Assembly: GCA_023428515.1 (NCBI GenBank)
Contig: JAEYXI010000316.1
Span: forward strand, 1-5,860
DNA from: Pseudomonadota bacterium
GTDB lineage: Bacteria > Pseudomonadota > Alphaproteobacteria > Rhizobiales > Rhizobiaceae
Reading direction: 5' to 3'
DNA length: 5,860 nucleotides
This document shows positions 1 to 5,860 of the stretch, in pieces. Each line of letters starts with the position of its first letter. Position 1 is the first letter of the stretch. The position numbers and the translations under genes are program-made. Below the pieces are notes generated by a model. The model was not told the origin of the DNA, searched no databases, and was given only the letters and a program-made list of their open reading frames with translations.

Positions 1-2
1 AC

Positions 3-53
3 TATGAGGTCGAGATCGAGGCGGAAGCGGTGGTGGACGAAGCCGCCCCTTAG
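3..53 (+). CDS. C-terminal end of a possible convergent gene (partial, unidentified)
   Basis: Plus-strand frame 3 is open from the window edge to a TAG at 51-53 and encodes YEVEIEAEAVVDEAAP. Twelve of the 16 sense codons end in G or C and the peptide is acidic with alternating strand-like residues, so it reads like a genuine protein C-terminus. If real, its stop overlaps the stop of the minus-strand hydratase/dehydrogenase gene (shared bases 50-53, TTAG), making a tail-to-tail arrangement. The VEIEAxAVV pattern loosely resembles the last beta-strand of Rid-family proteins, but 16 residues cannot settle the family. It could also be chance: 16 open codons is short in GC-rich DNA. The start lies outside the window. 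Confidence 0.4.
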   Translation, partial: YEVEIEAEAVVDEAAP

Positions 54-2014
54 GATCGACCTGCCGCGAACATCGGCCCACCTTTATGCGCCGGAAACCC
101 GTAGCCGTTGATCATCACGAGGTCGATGTCGCTGGCGCGCTGGGCGATTTTTTCGGCCAGCAGCCTGTCGCCTTCGGCAGCCATCGCGCCGAGCAGGCGC
201 GAGACAATTTCTTCGGGCTCGATCTGGTGTGGCGTGATCCCCTTCTTCGCGCGGGCTGCATCGATCAGCGCGGTCACCTCGGGATCGACGGTGCGCTTGC
301 CATCGGGATAGACATACCAGCCGCGCCCTGCCTTCTGGCCGAAACGGCCGGCTTCGCAGAGAAGGTCGGCGATCTCGACATAGCGCTCGCTGGGATCGCG
401 GGTGGCCGCCTGCCGCTTGCGCCGCGCCCAGGCGATCTCCAGCCCGGTAAGGTCGAACACGGCGAACGGTCCCATGGCGAAGCCGTAGCCTTCCATCGCC
501 GCGTCGATTTCGGCGGGCAGCGCTCCGTCCTCAAGCAGGAACTCGGCCTCGCGGCGATAGGCGGAAAAGATGCTGTTGCCGATAAAACCCTCGGTGACGC
601 CGGAGACGACCGGTAGCTTGCCGAGTTTTTTCGCCACCGCGAGCGCCGTCGCCAGCACATCAGGCGCGGTCCTTGCGCAATTCACCACCTCGAGGAGCCG
701 CATGATGTTGGCGGGCGAGAAGAAGTGCAGGCCGACGACGCGCTCGGGGTGCTCGGTTGCCGCGGCGAGCACATCCGGATCGAGATAGCTGGTGTTGGTG
801 GCGAGGATCGTGTCCGGCCGGACGATTGCGTCGAGCCGCTGGAACAACTCTGTCTTCACTGCAAGATCGTCGAACACGGCCTCGACGACCAGATCGACGT
901 CGGCGAGGTCTTCCAGACGGCCGCTCGTCGTCAGGCGCGACAGGCGCTCTGCGCGCCCGTCGGCGTCCAGGCGCCCGGATGCGACATTGCGATCGAGCAG
1001 CGCAACGATGCGCTCACGTCCTTTCTGAGCAGCCTCGGCCGTCATTTCCGCGCCGATCACCGCATAGCCGGCGTCGAGCGCTGCGACCGCGATTCCGGAG
1101 CCCATGAGGCCGAGACCGACGATGCCGATCGTGCTCACTTCGCGAGGCTTCACGCCTTCCAGACCCTCGACCTTGGCAGCGGCGCGCTCGGCGAAGAAGA
1201 CATGGCGCAGCGCCTTGGCCTGATCGGAATCGCGAAGCCGGATGAAGGTGGCGCGCTCGTCCACCAGCCCTTCGGTCAGCGACCGCTCACCGGCGGAGTG
1301 CACGAGACGCAAAGCTTCGGGGGGCGCATCCTGCCCGCGCACCCGCGCCAGCACCTTGGCTGCCATTTTCTTGAAAGCTTCCTCATCGACGGAGGCGATC
1401 ACACACTCCCTTGTGCGCCGCGGACGCTTGCCCACCAGCTCGAGCGCAACGGCTATTGCCTCGGGAACCGGATCGTCCTCGACAACCGCATCGACAATGC
1501 CGAGCTTCCGGGCTTCGTCGGCACCCACCAAACGCCCGGTCGCCGCCATCTCGGCCGCCGCGACTACGCCGGCGAGCCGCGGCAGGCGTTGCGTGCCGCC
1601 CGCGCCGGGAACGATGCCGAGCTTCACCTCGGGTAGTGCGAGCTTCGCTGTGGGCGAGGCGATGCGGTGGTGGCAGCCGAGCGCGATCTCCAGCCCGCCG
1701 CCAAGTGCAGCGCCGTTGATCGCCGCCACGACGGGCTTGCCGCTTTCCTCGATATGGTTGACGAGCTGCGGCAGAAGCGGCTCGGCCATCGGCTCGCCGA
1801 ATTCACGGATATCCGCGCCGCCGACGAAGGTCTTTCCAGCGCCGGTGATGACGACGCCTGAAATCTCGTCCGTTGCCGTGGCGTGGTCGATGGCCGCGAA
1901 GAGCCCCTGCCGCATGTCGGTCGAGGCGGCGTTCACCGGCGGGTTGTCGATGGTCACCACCAGCACGCCGACGGCGACGACGCCGGTCACGGTCTCGGAG
2001 AATGTCAGGCTCAA
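50..2014 (-). CDS. Fused enoyl-CoA hydratase / 3-hydroxyacyl-CoA dehydrogenase (FadB/FadJ-like), short C-terminus
   Basis: A cytoplasmic beta-oxidation enzyme of 654 residues that should hydrate a 2-enoyl-CoA and oxidise the 3-hydroxyacyl-CoA with NAD. The crotonase domain covers about 1-190. It has the oxyanion-hole segment NGAALGGGLE and two catalytic glutamates, E109 and E129, 20 residues apart as in FadB (E119/E139). A linker follows to about 290. The Rossmann domain begins with GLGLMGSG (300-307). Dehydrogenase residues S409 (NTSY), H430 (GLHFFSP), E442 (LLEVV) and N480 (GFIGN) have the spacing of human HAD S137/H158/E170/N208. The HAD C-terminal domain runs about 474-567, and its second copy from about 600. 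The start is TTG at 2012-2014: it is the only start codon between the previous in-frame stop and the crotonase core, and AGAGGA lies 8 nt upstream. The gene follows the Rid gene by 21 nt. The protein stops just after GYGFPAHKGGPMF, whereas relatives continue some 40-50 residues (family about 690-730). In this operon the likely substrate is a ring-derived CoA ester from anthranilate, but that is inference. Confidence 0.93.
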   Translation of the reverse strand: MSLTFSETVTGVVAVGVLVVTIDNPPVNAASTDMRQGLFAAIDHATATDEISGVVITGAGKTFVGGADIREFGEPMAEPLLPQLVNHIEESGKPVVAAINGAALGGGLEIALGCHHRIASPTAKLALPEVKLGIVPGAGGTQRLPRLAGVVAAAEMAATGRLVGADEARKLGIVDAVVEDDPVPEAIAVALELVGKRPRRTRECVIASVDEEAFKKMAAKVLARVRGQDAPPEALRLVHSAGERSLTEGLVDERATFIRLRDSDQAKALRHVFFAERAAAKVEGLEGVKPREVSTIGIVGLGLMGSGIAVAALDAGYAVIGAEMTAEAAQKGRERIVALLDRNVASGRLDADGRAERLSRLTTSGRLEDLADVDLVVEAVFDDLAVKTELFQRLDAIVRPDTILATNTSYLDPDVLAAATEHPERVVGLHFFSPANIMRLLEVVNCARTAPDVLATALAVAKKLGKLPVVSGVTEGFIGNSIFSAYRREAEFLLEDGALPAEIDAAMEGYGFAMGPFAVFDLTGLEIAWARRKRQAATRDPSERYVEIADLLCEAGRFGQKAGRGWYVYPDGKRTVDPEVTALIDAARAKKGITPHQIEPEEIVSRLLGAMAAEGDRLLAEKIAQRASDIDLVMINGYGFPAHKGGPMFAAGRS

Positions 2015-2022
2015 CTCACTCG

Positions 2023-2028
2023 TCCTCT
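2023..2028 (-). promoter_or_regulatory. Ribosome binding site for the TTG-started hydratase/dehydrogenase
   Basis: On the minus strand AGAGGA stands 8 nt before the TTG at 2014-2012. No ATG or GTG is available in this frame between the Rid-gene stop (2036-2038) and this TTG. The next in-frame ATG (residue 34) would remove the first beta-strands of the crotonase domain, including the DNPPVNA segment. The site therefore supports the TTG start. Confidence 0.6.
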
Positions 2029-2035
2029 GCGCGCC

Positions 2036-2431
2036 TCAATCGGGCACCACCGCTATCGCCTGTATTTCCACCTTGGCGCGGTCCTCGACCAGCGCCGTCA
2101 CCTCGACCGCCGCCATCGCCGGGAAGTGCTTGCCGATCACCTCGCGATAGGCCTGGCCGAGGCCCTTGAGGTTGGCGAGATATTCCTGCTTGGAAGTAAA
2201 ATACCACGTCATCGTGGTAATGTGCTGCGGGCCTGCGCCGGCTTCGGCGAGGATCGCAACGATATTCTCCAGCGTCTGCCTGACCTGGCCGGCGAAATCG
2301 TCGGTTTCCCATTGCTGCTGGCCGTTCCAGCCAACCTGTCCGCCGACGAAGACCAGACGGCCGCGCGCGGCGATGCCGTTGGCGTAGCCGATCGGTTTCG
2401 CCCAGCCTTCCGGCTGCAGGACCTCGTGCAT
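2036..2431 (-). CDS. Rid family (YjgF/YER057c/UK114) protein, Arg-lacking type; putative enamine/imine deaminase of the anthranilate-CoA route
   Basis: A 131-residue single-domain protein of the trimeric Rid fold. Recognisable parts are GYANG near the N-terminus, VFVGGQVGW, the helix with QVRQTLENI, and the closing FPAMAAVEV...AKVEIQAIAVVPD. Canonical RidA hydrolyses 2-aminoacrylate-type enamines/imines using R105 (in the motif FPARS). Here that position is methionine (M106, FPAMA), while the glutamate matching E120 is kept (E122). It therefore belongs with the Rid subfamilies lacking the arginine, and classic RidA activity should not be assumed. I chose ATG 2431 over the longer ATG at 2452 (7 extra residues). 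AAGGGGG sits 5 nt before 2431, the family typically begins close to LQPEGW, and the upstream ATG has only a poorly spaced AGGA. It lies 24 nt after kynA and 21 nt before the hydratase/dehydrogenase. Its neighbours suggest it acts on an amino-enoyl-CoA intermediate formed from 2-aminobenzoyl-CoA; this is inference. Confidence 0.9.
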   Translation of the reverse strand: MHEVLQPEGWAKPIGYANGIAARGRLVFVGGQVGWNGQQQWETDDFAGQVRQTLENIVAILAEAGAGPQHITTMTWYFTSKQEYLANLKGLGQAYREVIGKHFPAMAAVEVTALVEDRAKVEIQAIAVVPD

Positions 2432-2436
2432 CAAAT

Positions 2437-2443
2437 CCCCCTT
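2437..2443 (-). promoter_or_regulatory. Ribosome binding site that decides the Rid-protein start
   Basis: AAGGGGG on the minus strand, 5 nt before ATG 2431-2429. It lies inside the seven extra codons that a start at 2452 would translate. Its strength and spacing favour the shorter product. Confidence 0.6.
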
Positions 2444-2455
2444 CAGATCCATGTC

Positions 2456-3295
2456 CTAGAGCTCCGTCCTGACTTTCCAGAGTTCGGGAAAAAGTTCGAC
2501 TTCCAGCATACGCCTGAGATAGGAGACGCCGGCCGTGCCGCCTGTGCCGCGCTTCAGCCCGATGATGCGTTCCACGGTCGTCACATGATTGAAGCGCCAT
2601 CGCCGGAAATAGTCCTCGAAGTCGACCAGCTTCTCGGCAAGTTCATAAAGCATCCAGTGCGTCGTCGGTTCGCGGTAGACAACCTTCCAGGCTTCGAGCA
2701 CCCTAGGGTTCTCGGTCCGCGTCTCGCGCCAGTCCGTGCGCTTCTCCTCGCCGCCAATGTCAAAACCGTTGCGAGCGAGCAGCAGCAGCGCTTCGTCGTA
2801 GAGGCTCGGGCCGGCCAGGATTTCCTCAAGCCGGGCAACGATCTCCGGCCGGTGCTCGTGCGGTTTCAGCATGGCTAGGTTGCGGTTGCCGGCGAGGAAT
2901 TCGATTGCGCGGTACTGCCAGGACTGGAAGCCGGAGGACTGGCCGAGCGACGCCCGGAACTCGGTGTATTCGCTCGGCGTCATGGTGCGCAGCACGTCCC
3001 AGGCGCCGGTGAGTTGTTCGAAGATGCGGGCGACGCGGGAGAGCATCTTGAACGCAGGTTCAAGCCTGTCCTCGCGGATCGCACGGATCGTCGCCCGGAT
3101 CTCGTGGATGGCGAGCTTCATCCAGAGTTCCGACGTCTGGTGCTGGATGATGAAGAGCAGCTCGTCATGCGCCTTGGACAGCGGCTCCTGCGCGTCGAGC
3201 ACGCGTTCGAGATGCAAATAGTCGCCGTAGGACATGCGCCCGGCGAACGACATCTCGGCGCCTTCCTTGGCGGGATCGTAGGGCTTGCCGCTCAC
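2456..3295 (-). CDS. kynA: Tryptophan 2,3-dioxygenase
   Basis: A haem-dependent cytosolic dioxygenase of 279 residues that converts L-tryptophan to N-formyl-L-kynurenine, the first step of the kynurenine pathway. Family signatures are MSYGDYLHL (21-29), [14 protein letters not shown] (48-61), [17 protein letters not shown] and [15 protein letters not shown]. Residues matching the Xanthomonas campestris enzyme all occur with a constant offset of 3: F48 and H52 (F51, H55), Y110 and R114 (Y113, R117, the arginine binding the substrate carboxylate), the haem ligand H237 (H240), and T251 (T254) in the GTGG loop. The enzyme therefore looks complete and active. The start is GTG at 3295-3293, sharing GTGA with the kynU stop, which suggests translational coupling. 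It gives [12 protein letters not shown], like rhizobial homologues beginning near PYDP. A GGAAGG lies about 10 nt upstream. An internal ATG (residue 15) also has a good AAGGAAGG in front and is the main alternative. The frame is open further upstream to 3334, but that stretch is kynU coding sequence. Confidence 0.96.
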   Translation of the reverse strand: MSGKPYDPAKEGAEMSFAGRMSYGDYLHLERVLDAQEPLSKAHDELLFIIQHQTSELWMKLAIHEIRATIRAIREDRLEPAFKMLSRVARIFEQLTGAWDVLRTMTPSEYTEFRASLGQSSGFQSWQYRAIEFLAGNRNLAMLKPHEHRPEIVARLEEILAGPSLYDEALLLLARNGFDIGGEEKRTDWRETRTENPRVLEAWKVVYREPTTHWMLYELAEKLVDFEDYFRRWRFNHVTTVERIIGLKRGTGGTAGVSYLRRMLEVELFPELWKVRTEL

Positions 3296-4485
3296 GTCAC
3301 CAGCGCCTTCCGGTGATAGTCGGGCTGGTCCCACAGCCGGTCCTTCATGATCGTCTCAAGGATGCCCGCCGCGCCAAGCACTTCCTTCTCGCCGATATAG
3401 AGCGGCGTGAAGCCGAAGCGGATCGCGTCCGGGGCGCGGAAATCGCCGATGACGTTTTTCGCGATCAGCGCCTGCATGATAGCGTAGCCTTGGGGATGGC
3501 GGAACGATACCTGGCTGCCGCGCCGCGTTCCGTCGCGTGTCGTGGCGAGCGTCAATTCCGGGCAGCGTTTTTCTACCTCGGCGATGAAGAGGTCGCACAG
3601 CACGATGGACTGTGCGCGTAGATCGGCCATGGATACGCCTTCCCAGGCGTCGAGCGCGGCGTCGAGAACCGTCAGTGCGATCACCGGTGGCGTGCCGACG
3701 CGCATACGGTCGATGCCCTGGCCGGCGCGGTAGTCGAGATCGAAGGCGAAGGGAGCCGCGTGGCCGAGCCAGCCGGAAAGAGCAGGGCGCGCCGTCTCCA
3801 GGTGTCGCGGCGCGACGTAGATGAAGGCCGGCGCGCCGGGACCGCCGTTCAGGTATTTGTAGGTGCATCCCACAGCGAAATCCGCGCCGGCGCCAAGCAC
3901 ATCCACCGGCAGTGCGCCGGCCGAATGGGCGAGGTCCCAGACAGTCAGCGCTCCAGCCGCATGCGCTTTCTGCGTCAGCGCCTTCATGTCGTGCAAGCGT
4001 CCGGTGCGGTAGTCGACTTCGGTCAGCATGAGGGCAGCGACGCTCTCGTCGATCGCGTTCGAGACATCTTCCGGCTCGACGATCCTAAGCTCCAGCCCGC
4101 GCCCGAGCGAACCGATCAGGCCTTGCGCGATGTAGAGGTCGGAAGGGAAATTGCCGCTGTCCGAGAGTACTACCTTGCGCTCGGGATTGAGGTCGAGCGC
4201 GGCGGCAAGCGCCTGGTAGACCTTGATCGACAGCGTGTCGCCCATGATCGTGGTGCCGTCAGGCGCGCCGATAAGCTTGCCGACCCGGTCGCCGATGTGA
4301 CGCGACAGGTTGATCCAGCCCGACTGGTTCCAGCCCTTTATGAGGTGTTTGCCCCACTCGTCGGCGAGCATGTCGGCGACACGGCGCTTGGCCGCGATCG
4401 GCAACGGCCCGAGCGAATTGCCGTCGAGATAGATCATCCCGTCGGGGATATCGAAGAGGGCGCGGGTGCGGGCGAAATCTGTCAT
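3292..4485 (-). CDS. kynU: Kynureninase
   Basis: A PLP-dependent hydrolase of 397 residues that cleaves L-kynurenine to anthranilate and L-alanine. It is a fold-type I enzyme in the cytosol and the usual length for bacterial KynU. The N-terminus has the family signature [11 protein letters not shown] (19-29) and the [11 protein letters not shown] segment (47-57). [11 protein letters not shown] (108-118) carries the phenylalanine and aspartate next to [14 protein letters not shown] (183-193) holds the PLP-binding aspartate D184. [12 protein letters not shown] (206-217) holds the Schiff-base lysine K210. SGWLGH (237-242) and the C-terminal FGFTPLYIG (357-365) are also typical. The start is ATG 4485-4483, which overlaps the ligase TGA (ATGA) and is preceded by GGGAGG 4 nt away. 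The frame stays open upstream to 5115 but there it is only the ligase gene read out of frame. Placement before a 2-aminobenzoate-CoA ligase-like gene implies that its anthranilate goes to degradation. A formamidase (kynB) is not beside it. Confidence 0.97.
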   Translation of the reverse strand: MTDFARTRALFDIPDGMIYLDGNSLGPLPIAAKRRVADMLADEWGKHLIKGWNQSGWINLSRHIGDRVGKLIGAPDGTTIMGDTLSIKVYQALAAALDLNPERKVVLSDSGNFPSDLYIAQGLIGSLGRGLELRIVEPEDVSNAIDESVAALMLTEVDYRTGRLHDMKALTQKAHAAGALTVWDLAHSAGALPVDVLGAGADFAVGCTYKYLNGGPGAPAFIYVAPRHLETARPALSGWLGHAAPFAFDLDYRAGQGIDRMRVGTPPVIALTVLDAALDAWEGVSMADLRAQSIVLCDLFIAEVEKRCPELTLATTRDGTRRGSQVSFRHPQGYAIMQALIAKNVIGDFRAPDAIRFGFTPLYIGEKEVLGAAGILETIMKDRLWDQPDYHRKALVT

Positions 4486-5860
4486 TTCGCCTCCCGCAGC
4501 CTGAATCGCTGGATCTTGCCTGTCTGTGTCTTCGGCAGCGCCTCGATGAACTTCACCGAGCGCGGATATTTGTAGGGTGCGATGGTCGCCTTGACGTGAT
4601 CCTGCAGGATCTTGCGGGTGAGGTCGTCTGCCGCGACGCCCTCGACCAGCACGACATGCGCCTCGACGATCTGGCCGCGCTCGCCATCCGGCGCGCCGAT
4701 GACGGCGCATTCCTTGACATGGACATGCGCGAGAAGTGCTGCCTCCACCTCCGGGCCGGCGATGTTGTAGCCCGACGAGATGATCATGTCGTCGGAACGC
4801 GCCGCGAAGTGGAAAAAGCCTTCCTCGTCCTGCACGAAGGAATCGCCGGTCAGGTTCCAGCCGTCGCGGACATATTTTTTTTGGCGATCGTCTGCCATGT
4901 AGCGGCAGCCAGTGGGGCCACGCACCGCGAGCCGCCCGATCGTGCCGCACGGCACTTCTTTCATGTCCTCGTCGACGATTTTCGCCTCGTAGCCGGTGAC
5001 CGGCTTGCCGGTGCGGCCGGCCGCCATATCCGAGAGACGGTTCGAGATGAAGATGTGCAGCATCTCCGTCGCGCCGATGCCGTCGAGGATCGGCTTGCCG
5101 GTCTTTTGCGTCCAATCCTCGAAGACAGGCGCGGGCAGCGTCTCGCCGGCCGAGACCGCGATCCTCAGCGATGAGAGGTCGGCGCCCTTCTCCATGGCCG
5201 CGAGCATGGCGCGATAGGCTGTCGGGGCGGTGAAGCTGATGGTCGCCTTGTAGGTCTCGATGATCTCGACCATGTTGGGCGGCGTGGCGCTCTCGAGCAG
5301 CGTGGCTGCCGCGCCGAAGCGCAGCGGGAAGATGGCGAGGCCGCCGAGCCCGAAGGTGAAGGCAAGCGGTGGCGATCCCACGAACACGTCGTCGGGCGTG
5401 ACGCCGAGCACCTCCTTCGCATAGCCGTCGGCGATGATCAGCAGGTCCCTGTGGAAATGCATCGTCGCCTTGGGCACGCCTGTCGTGCCGGAGGTGAAGC
5501 CGAGCAACGCGACGTCGTCACGACCGGTCGCGACCGCCTCGAAGCGGACGTCCTTGTTGAGCGCCACACGGTCGAGTTCGGCATCATGATTTGCCGTGCC
5601 GTCGAAGCCGACGACCTGCTTGAGAAAGCGACTGGTCTTGGCACAAGCGACCATCTCGTCCATCAGCCTGGTGTCGCAGAGCGCCAGCGTGATCTCCGCC
5701 TTGTCGACGATCTGCGAGAGCTCACCGGCCCGCAGCATCGGCATGGTGTTGACCACCACGGCGCCCGCCTTCGTCGCCGCCAGCCAGCACGCCACCATGG
5801 CAGGATTGTTGGGCGAGCGGATCAGGATGCGATTGCCGGGCTTTACGCCGTAGTTCTCGA
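4482..5860 (-). CDS. 2-aminobenzoate-CoA ligase (benzoate-CoA ligase family), 5' end outside window
   Basis: An ANL-superfamily adenylate-forming enzyme that should activate an aromatic acid with ATP and CoA. Visible are 458 residues. The frame runs to the right edge (ENYGVKPGNRILIRSPNNPA precedes the first visible Met at 5798), so roughly the first 80-90 residues of a ~540-residue protein are missing. Counting from that Met, the motifs are: the ATP-binding P-loop FTSGTTGVPK (101-110) followed by ATMHFHRDLL; SPPLAFTFGLGGLAIFPLR (142-160), typical of aryl-CoA ligases; DGIGATEMLHIFIS (239-252), the family form of the A5 aromatic-pocket motif; TGDS (317-320); the hinge RSDDMIISSGYNIAGPEVE (334-352); and the catalytic lysine K428 in PKTQTGK. 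The 2-aminobenzoate assignment rests on the adjoining kynU, which produces anthranilate, and on overall resemblance to that subgroup (abmG in Azoarcus evansii). Benzoate or another aryl acid cannot be excluded. An A8 run interrupts the GC-rich coding sequence at 4875-4882. The stop overlaps the kynU start. Confidence 0.9.
   Translation of the reverse strand, partial: ENYGVKPGNRILIRSPNNPAMVACWLAATKAGAVVVNTMPMLRAGELSQIVDKAEITLALCDTRLMDEMVACAKTSRFLKQVVGFDGTANHDAELDRVALNKDVRFEAVATGRDDVALLGFTSGTTGVPKATMHFHRDLLIIADGYAKEVLGVTPDDVFVGSPPLAFTFGLGGLAIFPLRFGAAATLLESATPPNMVEIIETYKATISFTAPTAYRAMLAAMEKGADLSSLRIAVSAGETLPAPVFEDWTQKTGKPILDGIGATEMLHIFISNRLSDMAAGRTGKPVTGYEAKIVDEDMKEVPCGTIGRLAVRGPTGCRYMADDRQKKYVRDGWNLTGDSFVQDEEGFFHFAARSDDMIISSGYNIAGPEVEAALLAHVHVKECAVIGAPDGERGQIVEAHVVLVEGVAADDLTRKILQDHVKATIAPYKYPRSVKFIEALPKTQTGKIQRFRLREAK
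4490..4495 (-). promoter_or_regulatory. Ribosome binding site of kynU inside the ligase gene
   Basis: GGGAGG on the minus strand, 4 nt before the kynU ATG, embedded in the final codons of the ligase. Together with the 4-bp stop/start overlap it sets the kynU start and suggests coupled translation. Confidence 0.65.

Noticed and set aside
725..1636. Long plus-strand open frame (303 codons) antisense to the hydratase/dehydrogenase
   Set aside because: The minus-strand frame has clear domain motifs and catalytic residues. The antisense peptide has no recognisable family pattern and is explained by GC-rich codon bias leaving few stops.
1242..2150. Plus-strand open frame (302 codons) rich in Ser/Ala/Thr/Pro
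   Set aside because: Low-complexity composition typical of the shadow of a GC-rich gene. It crosses the boundary between two real genes.
2202..2219. Perfect 7-bp inverted repeat with a 4-nt loop (TACCACG / CGTGGTA) followed on the minus strand by TTTT
   Set aside because: It resembles a weak terminator or attenuator but lies within the Rid coding sequence over the residues TTMTWYF. The stem is short and the T run is broken, so coincidence is more likely.
1883..2878. Plus-strand open frame (331 codons)
   Set aside because: It spans the antisense of three different real genes and shows no motif.
3760..4575. Plus-strand open frame (271 codons) opposite kynU
   Set aside because: Antisense shadow of a strongly supported kynureninase; no domain seen.
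4486..5115. A 210-residue N-terminal extension of kynureninase
   Set aside because: This is the ligase gene read in another frame. KynU begins normally at MTDFARTR with a strong ribosome binding site and has the usual family length without the extension.
1..5860. tRNA, rRNA, CRISPR array, insertion sequence or riboswitch
   Set aside because: The window is almost entirely covered by coding sequence. I saw no regularly spaced repeats, transposase motifs or long terminal inverted repeats, and no gap large enough for a leader RNA.

Overview
This is a GC-rich, almost fully coding window. Its tightly packed catabolic operon has the look of an alphaproteobacterium, probably Rhizobiales or a relative. 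That placement rests on base composition, codon use and the style of the proteins, not on a marker gene. Five genes lie head to tail on the minus strand, so the operon reads from right to left.

In order of transcription they are: (1) the C-terminal ~458 residues of a benzoate/2-aminobenzoate-CoA ligase family enzyme, whose start lies beyond the right edge; (2) kynureninase (kynU); (3) tryptophan 2,3-dioxygenase (kynA); (4) a small Rid (YjgF/YER057c/UK114) family protein; (5) a fused enoyl-CoA hydratase / 3-hydroxyacyl-CoA dehydrogenase. The ligase and kynU overlap by 4 bp (ATGA), and kynU and kynA overlap by 4 bp (GTGA). The other two gaps are only 24 and 21 nt if the preferred starts are right. 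No promoter or terminator is visible, and no gene-free stretch exceeds 30 nt. The last 16 codons of a possible plus-strand gene occupy the left edge and overlap the end of gene 5 tail to tail.

Read together, the genes suggest a route from tryptophan to central metabolism through a CoA thioester. KynA opens the indole ring to N-formylkynurenine. A formamidase, absent here, would give kynurenine. KynU cleaves this to anthranilate and alanine, and the ligase would make 2-aminobenzoyl-CoA. In the known aerobic CoA route (Azoarcus evansii type), 2-aminobenzoyl-CoA monooxygenase/reductase then makes a non-aromatic amino-enoyl (enamine) CoA ester, which is degraded by beta-oxidation-like steps. That monooxygenase is not in the window. 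The Rid protein could deaminate the enamine/imine intermediate, and the hydratase/dehydrogenase could carry out the beta-oxidation steps.

The main oddities are: the pairing of the kynurenine pathway with CoA-dependent anthranilate breakdown in one operon; a Rid protein lacking the canonical catalytic arginine; a hydratase/dehydrogenase that ends early, right after its conserved GGPMF motif, where it meets the convergent gene; non-ATG starts on two genes; and an A8 homopolymer inside the ligase gene.
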